Origin: Staphylococcus sp.
Lineage (GTDB): Bacteria > Bacteroidota > Bacteroidia > Bacteroidales > Muribaculaceae
Direction: 5' to 3'
Assembly (NCBI GenBank): GCA_023665865.1
Contig: JAMPDC010000001.1
Span: forward strand, 508,795 to 570,751
DNA length: 61,957 nucleotides
The notes below the pieces were generated by a model. The model was not told where the DNA came from, did not search any database, and saw only the letters and a program-made list of their open reading frames with translations. The position numbers and the translations under genes are program-made. Below are positions 35,310 through 43,707 of this stretch, piece after piece (position 1 is the stretch's first letter; each line of letters starts with the position of its first letter).

Positions 35310-36473
35310 TTATTTGGATAGCTGGCTGTAGACTTTCTCAAGAGTGTCAAGCAGGTCGGTGCCTGTCACCTTCACGGCATTTGTCGCAGCGGCAGAGCGG
35401 GCGTTTTTAGCAAAAGGCTCAGGAATCCGGCCGATGGCATCGATGGCATTGTCGATAGCCTCGCGCATCTCTGCGTCGAGCCCGGGGTTGACGCTCTTGA
35501 TATAGTCGGAGATCGAAGCATCGCCGTTGACCGAACCGCAATATGAATTTTTGATCGAGCGGATGTTGTCCTGAAAGTCCTCGATAGAGTTGAGACTATA
35601 GGGAGACTCGATATAGTTGCGGTCGTCAAGAGTGCCACCGAGGTTGGGACGGCCGATCTTGGTGTTGCCAACCTCATCGGCGATGTCGATACAGCCCTGG
35701 ATGATTTCCTCGGCAACTTCCTGATAAGTCTTGTAGATCGAACCGGCCTTACCGGCATTGATCATCATGTCTCCATAGTTCTTGTCCTTGTCGAGATCTG
35801 CTTCATCAAGAATTTCCTGCTTCTCGGCAGATACATTGTCAGTCCCTGCCCAGCAGGCTTCGAGACACACGCACTGGTTGCGTAGATCCTCGGCCACCAT
35901 GAGGAGATATTTGATTTCCTCAGAGGTGTAGTTGAGTGAATGGGGCAGCGACGACTGCTCGTCGGAAGTGAGTTCGAAAAGCATGTATTCGATCGAATGG
36001 AATCCGAGGAGACCATAGCCGAAGTTGTTGTCGATACTGTAGTCAGCGCCATTGCGGATAGCCTCGAGGAGACGGTCCATGGCAGGACGGTCGAGGGGCC
36101 ATGAGTCAATGTGCGGGTCGATATAATAGTCAGCGGCCGGGCCGAAGAGGAAGGCTTCGGAAAGTTCCCAGTATTTGCGCGACTCTTTCCAGGCATTGCC
36201 GGCAGCTACGACATCGGCCTGGGAGAGTGTTCCGGCCTCATGCTTCCCGGCTATGACTTCGCAGAGATCATAGAGCTTGATGGCATTGTCGGCCATACCC
36301 TTGTAGGTCGGCAGGACGGTGTGGTTCACATAGTCGGCGGCAGCATCCCGGAAGGAGCGTTCTTTAGCCGAGAGGTCACCCTCGTTGAGATTGTCGTCGT
36401 CATCGGAACAGGAGGAGAATGAGAGTCCCAGCGCAAGTGCGGGGAGCATTGCAAGTGAAATTAACTTTTTCAT
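35310..36473 (-). CDS. Imelysin-family (M75) lipoprotein
   Basis: 387 residues with a lipoprotein signal (LSFSSC). The mature protein is helical with the imelysin core: YVNHTVLPTYKGMAD, then the GxHxxE motif as GFHSIEYMLFE (about residue 158). SWPLDRPAMD is another family signature. Imelysins are insulin-cleaving membrane-protein relatives thought to bind iron or haem-related ligands, and proteolysis is doubtful. It stands between a porin-like gene and a di-haem protein gene in one unit, supporting a role in iron or electron handling at the envelope. Confidence 0.9.
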   Translation of the reverse strand: MKKLISLAMLPALALGLSFSSCSDDDDNLNEGDLSAKERSFRDAAADYVNHTVLPTYKGMADNAIKLYDLCEVIAGKHEAGTLSQADVVAAGNAWKESRKYWELSEAFLFGPAADYYIDPHIDSWPLDRPAMDRLLEAIRNGADYSIDNNFGYGLLGFHSIEYMLFELTSDEQSSLPHSLNYTSEEIKYLLMVAEDLRNQCVCLEACWAGTDNVSAEKQEILDEADLDKDKNYGDMMINAGKAGSIYKTYQEVAEEIIQGCIDIADEVGNTKIGRPNLGGTLDDRNYIESPYSLNSIEDFQDNIRSIKNSYCGSVNGDASISDYIKSVNPGLDAEMREAIDNAIDAIGRIPEPFAKNARSAAATNAVKVTGTDLLDTLEKVYSQLSK

Positions 36474-36528
36474 TTCTATCTGTGATTGATTTATGTTTTA
36501 AGCAGATCGTTGACATGATGGCCCCGCA

Positions 36529-37815
36529 TCAGAGGAACCAGCCTGAGTAAGCTATGCCGAGCGAGATGGCCGGCTCATTGTTGAATGGCTTTTTGAGAAG
36601 ACCGATGGCATACTCCCCCTTGACCACTATGTCGCGGATAGGATAGTAGTTGAGGCCTACTGCCACACGCTGACGTCCACACCACTTGTCGTCAAGATCC
36701 TTCTCCATCTTGTACATGGAGTCATAATAGTCGTAGCGGCCGAAAAGATAGAGGCGCTGGTTGCGGGCGCGAAGCTCAGGACTGAGGGCAAAGAAGTTGT
36801 AACCGGCCTCGATGCCTGTAGCGATTGCATCGGATGCTATCTTCTGACGTTTTGACGGCGATTTGGACGACATCTGCATATTGAAATCCGTGATACGCTT
36901 GGAATCTGACAGATGACCGTAGTCAAAATATCCGCGGGCTATGAAATTGCGGGCATTGAAGGCAAAGTCAAAGGAACCGATGGCAACAGTGCCGTGGACA
37001 CCCTTGATCTCTGTGGTCGGCGCCATGGTGTTGCGGAAGCTGTCACCGAGATAACCGCTGACCGACAGACGCAGACCGGGAATGGATGTGTTGTCTATGC
37101 GTACTGCCGCAGCATAGTTGTTGGCGATCTTAAATTCGTAAGGGGAAGCGGAGCCATCGTGGATCCAGCCCTGATTGCCGAAGCGTTCGCTGTCGAGACC
37201 GGGAAGAAACATGGCCTCGTAGCGCCATGCTCCTGCCTGACCCCAGACGCTGAGACCTACCTCATGCCAGGTACAGGGGATGAGTGTGTTCTCGCCTTCG
37301 GGACGATAGACTCCGAAAAATTCTGTCGGGAGATGGTGGGCATTGGTACCGCCGACGGGCACCACAAGCATACCGGCGCGGACATTAAGCTGACGCATGA
37401 ACGATTTCTGAATCCAGAACTGCTCGAGCGCAACCTCGCCGCCACGCTCCACTTCCTGCTCATACTCGCCACCCTCTTCATTCTCAAACTCTATGGCCGA
37501 TTCGGTTCCGCCATGTTCAAACTCGATCTCTGTACCCATCGACCATCCTTTGCCAAAGTCATATCCAAGGTATATGACAACGTGAGGCAGATCAAAACGT
37601 CCGTGGGACTGATCCTTATATTTCTCAGGGGAAACATAGCGGAGATAGCTGTCGCTGAAAAAATTTCTTGTCATGACCGCCTCTCCATAGCCTCCGACTG
37701 AAAGACGGCTTTTGCTTCCGGACTTTCCCGCGTCCTGCTCGTCGGGATGTGCGGCTGCCGGAAGCGCCACAGCAAACAGTGTGGCAAAAAGTGCACCGAT
37801 AATTGATTTTCTCAT
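36529..37815 (-). CDS. Outer membrane porin-like beta-barrel
   Basis: 428 residues. The signal peptide (MRKSIIGALFATLFAVALPAAA) is followed by His-Pro-Asp-Glu and a barrel with alternating aromatics (GGYGEAVMTRNFF, HVVIYLGYDFGKGW, QFWIQKSFMRQLNVRAGMLVVP, LYLFGRYDYYDSMY) ending in YSGWFL. It resembles phosphate-selective porin O/P-type proteins of Bacteroidetes. The acidic run EFENEEGGEYEQEVERGGE could form a cation-attracting loop. First gene of the four-gene unit, with an exact -7 element 29 bases upstream. Confidence 0.85.
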   Translation of the reverse strand: MRKSIIGALFATLFAVALPAAAHPDEQDAGKSGSKSRLSVGGYGEAVMTRNFFSDSYLRYVSPEKYKDQSHGRFDLPHVVIYLGYDFGKGWSMGTEIEFEHGGTESAIEFENEEGGEYEQEVERGGEVALEQFWIQKSFMRQLNVRAGMLVVPVGGTNAHHLPTEFFGVYRPEGENTLIPCTWHEVGLSVWGQAGAWRYEAMFLPGLDSERFGNQGWIHDGSASPYEFKIANNYAAAVRIDNTSIPGLRLSVSGYLGDSFRNTMAPTTEIKGVHGTVAIGSFDFAFNARNFIARGYFDYGHLSDSKRITDFNMQMSSKSPSKRQKIASDAIATGIEAGYNFFALSPELRARNQRLYLFGRYDYYDSMYKMEKDLDDKWCGRQRVAVGLNYYPIRDIVVKGEYAIGLLKKPFNNEPAISLGIAYSGWFL

Positions 37816-37843
37816 GATGATTCTTTTGGTTTATTTTCCGGAT

Positions 37844-37852
37844 GCAAAATTA
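37844..37852 (-). promoter_or_regulatory. Promoter -7 element of the porin-imelysin-di-haem-ccsBA unit
   Basis: TAATTTTGC on the minus strand matches TAnnTTTG, 28 bases before the porin ATG. No further promoter of this quality is visible inside the unit. Confidence 0.6.
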
Positions 37853-37963
37853 CGCCCGGCAAAAAAAATCATCAATCATCAAAATTTGGTATTTTACCAC
37901 TACATTTTCATAAATTTTTACTCATAATAAGTTAAACGCACCCACTGAATGTAGGCCGCATCC

Positions 37964-38818
37964 TTAACTTTTACCCACAAATTCAAGCAGTTCCCCTATC
38001 GACTCCTCACAAGTCTCACGACCTATGCGGTAGACCTCCTTCATTTTCACCGGATCCATCTCCACCCTGCCTATCGGTAGCGGCTTGGAGGGGGCTATCA
38101 CAAAAGTGTCACCGGCGAGAGCGTGGCGCCTCACATATTCAAGTTGTGAATTATACATCTCATGCCGTCTCCCCATCGCCTCGACAATAGCCGGATAGCG
38201 ACGCCCCATGAACAGGCTGAAAATCCATTTGCGGGTCGGTTTCTTCATGTAGTCGTGGGGCTGCGTAAGCACCACGACATTGCGACCGAACCCCTGCTCG
38301 CGGAAATATTTAAGAGGGATTGAATCGCTGATACCACCGTCAAGAAGCAGGCGTCCGTCGGCCACACGCACAGGCCGGGTCACCACCGGCATCGATGCCG
38401 AAGCCCGAAGCCACTCCAGTGAATCATAGTCGACACGCTCCATGCGGTAGTAGACCGGCTCCCCCGTCGCCACATCCGTACAGACTACATGAAATTCCGT
38501 GGGGTCACTCTCGAAACGCTGCGAATCGAAGACATCGAGTTCAAGCGGCAGAGTATGGTAGGCAAACTCCGCACCGACAAGATCGCCGGTCGTGAGGAGC
38601 GAGCGCAATCCCATATAGCGCCAGTCATTTCTGAAACGGAGATTATAGCGGAGCACACGTCCGGGCTGATGCGACTTGTAGTTGCAGCCGAAACTCGAAC
38701 CGGCCGACACGCCGACAATGCCATCGTATGTGATACCATGCTCCATCATCACGTCCATGACTCCGGCCGTGAAGAGACCGCGCATAGCGCCGCCTTCCAA
38801 TACCAGTCCTGTTTTCAT
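37964..38818 (-). CDS. Patatin-like phospholipase, YjjU type
   Basis: 284 residues from the ATG at 38818, chosen over an upstream in-frame TTG (38827). AGGA lies just upstream. The catalytic dyad is intact: LEGGAMRGLF (oxyanion loop), GVSAGSSFG (nucleophile Ser) and LLDGGISDSIP (Asp). No signal peptide. It is a different subfamily from the patatin at 22169. A weak -7 variant, TATCTTTAC, lies at 38841-38849. Substrate unknown. Confidence 0.88.
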   Translation of the reverse strand: MKTGLVLEGGAMRGLFTAGVMDVMMEHGITYDGIVGVSAGSSFGCNYKSHQPGRVLRYNLRFRNDWRYMGLRSLLTTGDLVGAEFAYHTLPLELDVFDSQRFESDPTEFHVVCTDVATGEPVYYRMERVDYDSLEWLRASASMPVVTRPVRVADGRLLLDGGISDSIPLKYFREQGFGRNVVVLTQPHDYMKKPTRKWIFSLFMGRRYPAIVEAMGRRHEMYNSQLEYVRRHALAGDTFVIAPSKPLPIGRVEMDPVKMKEVYRIGRETCEESIGELLEFVGKS

Positions 38819-38840
38819 ATCCTGCAATCAATAATTTCCC

Positions 38841-38849
38841 GTAAAGATA
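38841..38849 (-). promoter_or_regulatory. Weak -7 element before the YjjU-type patatin
   Basis: TATCTTTAC on the minus strand, one mismatch (A for G) to TAnnTTTG, 22 bases upstream of the chosen ATG. Confidence 0.35.
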
Positions 38850-38866
38850 CGCATTTTTTCCCGCCG

Positions 38867-39634
38867 TCATTGCATCTCTGTGAGATATTTCCAGAATCTG
38901 ACCGGCATATCCTGGCGTTGCTTCCGAGGATTGGTGCGCTCGCGTATGGCTATTGATTTCACATAGCAGCGCCACAGCTGTTGATAGAGCCGCTCGTCGG
39001 GCGCCATTAACTCGTCGGCCAGACGCCCGGTGGCAAGATGATAAGCCCCTTCATCGTGAAGAGTGATGCGCCGCAAGCCGTCACCGTCGGAATGATAGCC
39101 ATAGTCCCGGATGCGGTCATAGATGATGAAAGGCTGGTCGGCAAAACGGTCAGCAAAGTGGCTGACAGCAAAAGGGAGCACATCAAACAGCGGCTCTATC
39201 ATTGAGAAATATGTCCCGTCGACAGCCTTCTGAAACCTGACGAACTGAAGGAGACGGTGGGCCTCCCCTCTCACGCGCCTACACTCCTTGAGCACGGCAA
39301 CCACTGCCGGATCGGAGAAATCGCCCTCTATATTGCGCTCCGATGTGACAGCTCGGCTGACAAAACGCAAGGCGAGAAGCGGAAACTCCCCGTTGTCGGT
39401 CAGAAATGCAGCTGTCAGCGCCGAGCATGCCCCTTTGGAGAGGACAGAGGTCAGCTTCTTCCACACCCGCCTGCTCTTTGCCTCATCGGCAGTCACATCA
39501 TGGAGAGTATCATAGAAGAGCGGCATCGGCATGGCCGGGGTAAGCAACAGGTCGGGAGATTCTTTCCTCACAAAAGAATCAAAGACAGCCGTAAGCATGC
39601 CGTCGAAGCTCCCGTCAAAACGATAGACTATCAT
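38867..39634 (-). CDS. TIGR03915-family putative DNA metabolism protein
   Basis: 255 residues. The pattern YRFDGSFDGMLTAVF at the start, RVRGEAHRLLQFVRF in the middle and PHFADRF-like SHFADRFADQPFIIYD later is typical of the TIGR03915/DUF4130 family. The C-terminus (RKQRQDMPVRFWKYLTEMQ) is basic. The family always accompanies a radical SAM partner and is thought to act on damaged or modified DNA, but the reaction is not known to me. Its start overlaps the end of the radical SAM gene by 4 bases (39631-39634), implying coupled translation. Confidence 0.88.
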   Translation of the reverse strand: MIVYRFDGSFDGMLTAVFDSFVRKESPDLLLTPAMPMPLFYDTLHDVTADEAKSRRVWKKLTSVLSKGACSALTAAFLTDNGEFPLLALRFVSRAVTSERNIEGDFSDPAVVAVLKECRRVRGEAHRLLQFVRFQKAVDGTYFSMIEPLFDVLPFAVSHFADRFADQPFIIYDRIRDYGYHSDGDGLRRITLHDEGAYHLATGRLADELMAPDERLYQQLWRCYVKSIAIRERTNPRKQRQDMPVRFWKYLTEMQ

Positions 39635-40896
39635 GAGAAATCAAACGAAAGTTGCAAGGGTGACTCTGCCGTCCGGCTTTTCTTACGCTCAACGAGCAGT
39701 TTTCTGACATATTCGGGCGAAGTGTCGGCGATGGTACCGGCCGTCAGCTCACCGCAGGTGATAAAATAACGGGCACGCTTCATGACAACACCAATCTTGG
39801 AAAGATGTGAGGAATTGAGATGCCTGTAGCGACGCGCATTGACAATAAGCGCCGCCGATTTCACCCCGATGCCGGGGACACGCAGGATCAACTCGTAGGG
39901 CGCACGGTTGATGTCGATCGGGAAAGCCTCCGGATGGCGCAAGGCCCACCCTAACTTCGGGTCGACCTCAAGATCAAGATTGGGCGCGCTTTCATCGGCA
40001 ATCTCCTCAGCTTTGAACTGATAGAACCTCATGAGCCAGTCGGCCTGATACAGACGGTTTTCCCTCACAAGCGGAGGCTGCCTGAGCGCCGGTAACCTCG
40101 GATCATAGGTATTGACTGCGACATAGCCTGAATAATAAACCCTGCGCATCGTCGGCATCGAGTAGAGTGCGGACGATGTCAGCAATATGTCCCTGTCGGT
40201 ATCGGGCGTTGCACCGACTATCATCTGCGTGCTCTGCCCTGCCGGCACAAAGCGGGGCACATGGCGCAGATGACGACGGTCTTCCTTGGCTTGAAGCACC
40301 CCCTGTCTGATATACGACATAGGCTCATAGACACTCTTGTGATCCTTGTCGGGTGCCAGAAGCTTGAGCGACTCCTCGCGCGGAATCTCTATGTTGACAC
40401 TCATGCGGTCAGCATAGCGCCCGGCCTCGTTGACAAGCTCACGCGAAGCCCCCGGGATGCTCTTGAGATGGATGTAGCCGTTAAACCGATGGACCTCCCT
40501 CAGATCCTTGGCAATGCGGGCCAGACGCTCCATCGTATAGTCAGGATTGCGCACCACTCCTGAACTTAGAAACAGCCCTTCGATATAGTTGCGGCGATAA
40601 AACTCCATCGTGATGTCGACCACCTCCGACACCGACAGAGTGGCACGCGGGATGTCATTGCTCCTGCGGTTGATGCAGTAGGCGCAGTCATACATGCAAT
40701 AGTTCGTGAGCATGACTTTGAGGAGCGCGATGCAACGTCCGTCGGCGGCAAAACTATGGCAGATCCCCACTCCGCCAACCGTATTGCCAACACCCTTGCC
40801 GTTGTTGCGCCTCACTGTCCCACTCGACGAACATGACACGTCATATTTCGCCGCTTCTGCGAGAATTCTGAGTTTTTCAAGCGTTGTCTCGGTCAT
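39631..40896 (-). CDS. Putative DNA modification/repair radical SAM protein (TIGR03916)
   Basis: 421 residues. The 4Fe-4S motif is CMYDCAYC at 67-74 (C-x3-C-x2-C). GICHSFAADGRCIALLKVM precedes it, as in this family. A C-terminal helix-hairpin-helix (VPGIGVKSAALIV) would grip DNA. TIGR03916 proteins are paired with TIGR03915 and sometimes fused or linked to a uracil-DNA glycosylase-like domain; here the partner is separate. The -7 element lies only 7 bases before the ATG. Confidence 0.9.
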   Translation of the reverse strand: MTETTLEKLRILAEAAKYDVSCSSSGTVRRNNGKGVGNTVGGVGICHSFAADGRCIALLKVMLTNYCMYDCAYCINRRSNDIPRATLSVSEVVDITMEFYRRNYIEGLFLSSGVVRNPDYTMERLARIAKDLREVHRFNGYIHLKSIPGASRELVNEAGRYADRMSVNIEIPREESLKLLAPDKDHKSVYEPMSYIRQGVLQAKEDRRHLRHVPRFVPAGQSTQMIVGATPDTDRDILLTSSALYSMPTMRRVYYSGYVAVNTYDPRLPALRQPPLVRENRLYQADWLMRFYQFKAEEIADESAPNLDLEVDPKLGWALRHPEAFPIDINRAPYELILRVPGIGVKSAALIVNARRYRHLNSSHLSKIGVVMKRARYFITCGELTAGTIADTSPEYVRKLLVERKKSRTAESPLQLSFDFS

Positions 40897-40903
40897 AGTG
40901 ACA

Positions 40904-40911
40904 CAAAGATA
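40904..40911 (-). promoter_or_regulatory. Promoter -7 element of the radical SAM repair pair (near-leaderless)
   Basis: TATCTTTG on the minus strand matches TAnnTTTG. Seven bases separate it from the ATG at 40896, so the transcript would begin at or next to the start codon. Confidence 0.55.
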
Positions 40912-40963
40912 AGCATTTCATCGTGCCAAATCCGGGCACTGATACATTAATAAATCTTAACAC

Positions 40964-41002
40964 AGCAAAAAACATACGGGCCCGGCCGAAGCCGGACCCG
41001 TA
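40964..41002 (-). terminator. Terminator of the blaI-M56 unit
   Basis: TACGGG-C-CCGGC (40975-40986) pairs with GCCGG-A-CCCGTA (40991-41002) around CGAA, and an A-run (40966-40972) gives a U-tract on the minus-strand transcript. Confidence 0.85.
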
Positions 41003-41028
41003 CATTATGCCGAACTGCGACATCGCTG

Positions 41029-43020
41029 TCACACCCGCTCTTTGAGATAGATGTAGACTCCGGGCTTGGGAGTGTCCTTGATTACATCTATTTTGGCGAT
41101 AGTAGCCGGATCAAGGCCATCGATGGTGCCTGGGCGCCCATTGACATAGACGTCAATGCTGTCGCTGGCCATTAATTTATTGACATTAAAAGCTTTTGCA
41201 GTCTCCTTATGCTGCGCGGGCTCATCGTCGCCGGCCAGTTTGAATGATAGCGGGAGAACGTACCATGTACTCACCGGCTTCCCATCCAACTCCCCGGGTA
41301 CAAAATCCGGGAGAGATTTGATGACGCGGATTGCCTCGGCATCAAGGTCTTTGCTGACACTGCGCATGATTCTGACATCACCGATCGCACCGTCGCTCTT
41401 CACGACAAACTGAGCAATGACCTTGCCCTGGGTGCCGGCATTTCTCGCCGATTCCGGATAATGGATGTTGGAGGCCACATAGTTAATCAATGCTTTCTCA
41501 CCGCCGGGAAACTGCGGCTTCTTCTCAACAACAGTATAGACTCCACCGGTTGGTTCGGACATAGGAGCTTTCGGCATCTCTGACGTCTCAGCCACCGGTT
41601 TCTTCTCTGCCGGAACGGGAGCTGCGGCCTCTGTCGGGGTCGCATCACCTCCGGTAGAAAGTTTGAAACGGACAGGGAAGGTGTACCATACGTCGACAGG
41701 TTTGCCATCTTCCTCTCCAGGGGTGAAAGCAGGGAGAGTCTTTATGACACGTATTGCCTCGGCATCAAGATCCTTGTCGATGCCACGCATGATCTTGACG
41801 TCACCGACATTTCCGTCGCTCTTTACGACAAACTGGACGATCACCATGCCCTGGATCCCCTCCTTTTTAGCGGATGCGGGATACTGGATATGGTTCATGA
41901 CATAGTCCATCATCTTTTTCTCGCCGCCGGGAAACCGGGGTTTCTTATTAACGACATTTCTCACCTCTTCCTGCTTTCCGGCGGAGGATGCCGCTTGCCC
42001 GTTAGAGATTTTTTCACTACTTTTGTCGTCGACAAGCGTTGCGACACTTGGAGCAGCATCGTCAGTCTCCGCATAGTCCACCGAAGTGTCGACCATAGCG
42101 GCCGAGGCGAAATCAGAGATGACCGAAGCCACCGCCTGAATGTTTGTCACCAGAAGCCCTATGGCCAATGCCGGCACGAGGGCCAGACCGCGCAATCGGC
42201 GCGAGGTCGAATTTTTTGAGTTGTACATCATGGTTATACGTTTTTTAAGTTTACTATGATTCAGGCTGTTGGCAAGTGACGGGAATCTCGCGCCAACAGC
42301 CTTTTTTATCAATAACATCTGATAGTCCCGCATCCCGACGCCCGAATTGATCACGGCACGGTCTGCCTGATATTCATGGACAGCCTTCAGCTCCTCGCGC
42401 ATGAGCCATGCTGCGGGATTGTACCACTGCAGGATGCCCACAATCTGAGCGAAGAAGAGGTCAAACCAATGGCGTAGCCTGAGATGCTGCAACTCATGGG
42501 TCAGAATCATCTCGCCATTCTCCTCCCAGTCAGACCGCGACATCACCACGTAGCGAAGCCAGCTGAAAGGTGCAATGCCATTGTCATCAATTACGATGAT
42601 CCTGAAACGGCCATGCTCGATGACCTCTCCGCGCGAGATGATGCGCCGGAGTTTCATGGCAATCCACAGTGTCTGGAACAATGTGAGCAAGATACCTCCG
42701 ACATATACCCAAAGCAGCACTTTGAGATAGATTGGAGTAGTCTCAACCGGGATCTGACCGGAATAGTTGACTATCATATCATCAAACTCATCCGCACCCA
42801 GCTCAATCTCACCTATGGCCGGTACAGGCGCAGGCACATTCAGGAGGTCACCTGCCGCCTCCGCGACAGGCAATGCCAACAGAGCCACCGCATAGATCGA
42901 CCATAGGGCCACGCGGTTGAATGTATGCTGATTTTCTCCCGCCATCATCCACTTGTAGGAGAGATAGAGCAACGAGAGGATAATCGAGCTATAGAGAGAG
43001 AAGGAAAACAATGAGCCCAT
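41029..43020 (-). CDS. M56 (BlaR1/MecR1-like) membrane peptidase with two TonB C-terminal domains
   Basis: 663 residues. N-terminal membrane helices (FSLYSSIILSLLYLSYKW, LLWVYVGGILLTLFQTLW) frame the zinc motif HELQH at 175-179 and AWLMREELKAVHEYQADRAV. After a further helix come two TonB-C domains (about 355-455 and 500-600), each with PGGEK, YP.SA and GDV.IMR.. segments. The tail DSIDVYVNGRPGTIDGLDPA then IAKIDVIKD resembles part of a TonB-receptor plug. In BlaR1 systems the sensor, once triggered, leads to cleavage of BlaI. The two domains presumably span the periplasm. The blaI gene lies 51 bases upstream. Confidence 0.9.
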   Translation of the reverse strand: MGSLFSFSLYSSIILSLLYLSYKWMMAGENQHTFNRVALWSIYAVALLALPVAEAAGDLLNVPAPVPAIGEIELGADEFDDMIVNYSGQIPVETTPIYLKVLLWVYVGGILLTLFQTLWIAMKLRRIISRGEVIEHGRFRIIVIDDNGIAPFSWLRYVVMSRSDWEENGEMILTHELQHLRLRHWFDLFFAQIVGILQWYNPAAWLMREELKAVHEYQADRAVINSGVGMRDYQMLLIKKAVGARFPSLANSLNHSKLKKRITMMYNSKNSTSRRLRGLALVPALAIGLLVTNIQAVASVISDFASAAMVDTSVDYAETDDAAPSVATLVDDKSSEKISNGQAASSAGKQEEVRNVVNKKPRFPGGEKKMMDYVMNHIQYPASAKKEGIQGMVIVQFVVKSDGNVGDVKIMRGIDKDLDAEAIRVIKTLPAFTPGEEDGKPVDVWYTFPVRFKLSTGGDATPTEAAAPVPAEKKPVAETSEMPKAPMSEPTGGVYTVVEKKPQFPGGEKALINYVASNIHYPESARNAGTQGKVIAQFVVKSDGAIGDVRIMRSVSKDLDAEAIRVIKSLPDFVPGELDGKPVSTWYVLPLSFKLAGDDEPAQHKETAKAFNVNKLMASDSIDVYVNGRPGTIDGLDPATIAKIDVIKDTPKPGVYIYLKERV

Positions 43021-43071
43021 AGTAGCGGTTGAGTGGAGTGACTGATGTGATGGTGATGATGATAAAGCCGT

Positions 43072-43467
43072 TTACTTCGCGTCAGGGTTTGGATTCTGAC
43101 TCTCGACGAGGTCGATGATCTCACGGAGTTCGTCGACTGTGATCTTCTCGTCCTCGACAAGGGCAGAGACGGCGTTCTTGTATGAATTGTTGAAATAGTC
43201 GCTCACGAGACGTGCGAGTGACTTCTCGCGGAACATTTCCTTAGGCTGGGCTGCATAATAGCGGTGGGTGGGGCCAAATACCTCGTGACCGACATAGCCT
43301 TTCTCCTCGAGAATACGGATAGTGGTCGAGATAGTGTTGAAATGTGGTTTGGGATCGGGATACATGTTGAGCATCTGACGCACGAAGAGGGGGCCATGTT
43401 CCCAAAGCATCTGCATGAGTACAAGTTCCTTTTCTGTAATCAGCTGAGGTTTACGTCCTGGTTTCAT
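43072..43467 (-). CDS. BlaI/MecI/CopY-family winged-helix repressor
   Basis: 131 residues. The N-terminal winged helix (ITEKELVLMQMLWEHGPLFV, FNTISTTIRILEEKGYV) and the C-terminal dimer helices (LVSDYFNNSYKNAVSALVED) match the family. Members repress their own operon until a membrane M56 sensor triggers their cleavage. Here the sensor follows directly. An inverted repeat overlapping the promoter at 43553-43600 is a candidate operator. The regulon outside this operon cannot be read from the window. Confidence 0.93.
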   Translation of the reverse strand: MKPGRKPQLITEKELVLMQMLWEHGPLFVRQMLNMYPDPKPHFNTISTTIRILEEKGYVGHEVFGPTHRYYAAQPKEMFREKSLARLVSDYFNNSYKNAVSALVEDEKITVDELREIIDLVESQNPNPDAK

Positions 43468-43552
43468 AACGATAATTTTTTAGAAGCGTGAATAATTATT
43501 TAATTTATATATATGTTTCGTTTGGTATCACACACTACAAAGTATATGAAAA

Positions 43553-43600
43553 ATCTTTGCGGCACCACACAGCTAAATCAGCTTGTGATACCGCAAAGAT
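43553..43600. promoter_or_regulatory. Inverted repeat overlapping the blaI promoter, candidate operator
   Basis: ATCTTTGCGGCACCACA (43553-43569) and TGTGATACCGCAAAGAT (43584-43600) are inverse copies matching at 15 of 17 positions. The right half contains the -7 element. A further copy of part of it, GGTATCACA, lies at 43524-43532, an exact inverse of TGTGATACC (43584-43592). Confidence 0.55.
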
Positions 43601-43624
43601 AAAACTAAAATCGAAGTTTTACAA
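43593..43624 (-). promoter_or_regulatory. Promoter of the blaI-M56 unit
   Basis: TATCTTTGC (43593-43601) preceded at a 20-base spacing by TTG (43622-43624) on the minus strand, both boxes of the Bacteroidetes consensus. The leader to the blaI ATG is about 120 bases. Confidence 0.7.
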
Positions 43625-43707
43625 CTAAACCCGATGGATATTATTGTTAAAATTCATTAAATCGCGGCTATGATATGTTTAATTGAACTTATCTAAAACT
43701 AAAAATA

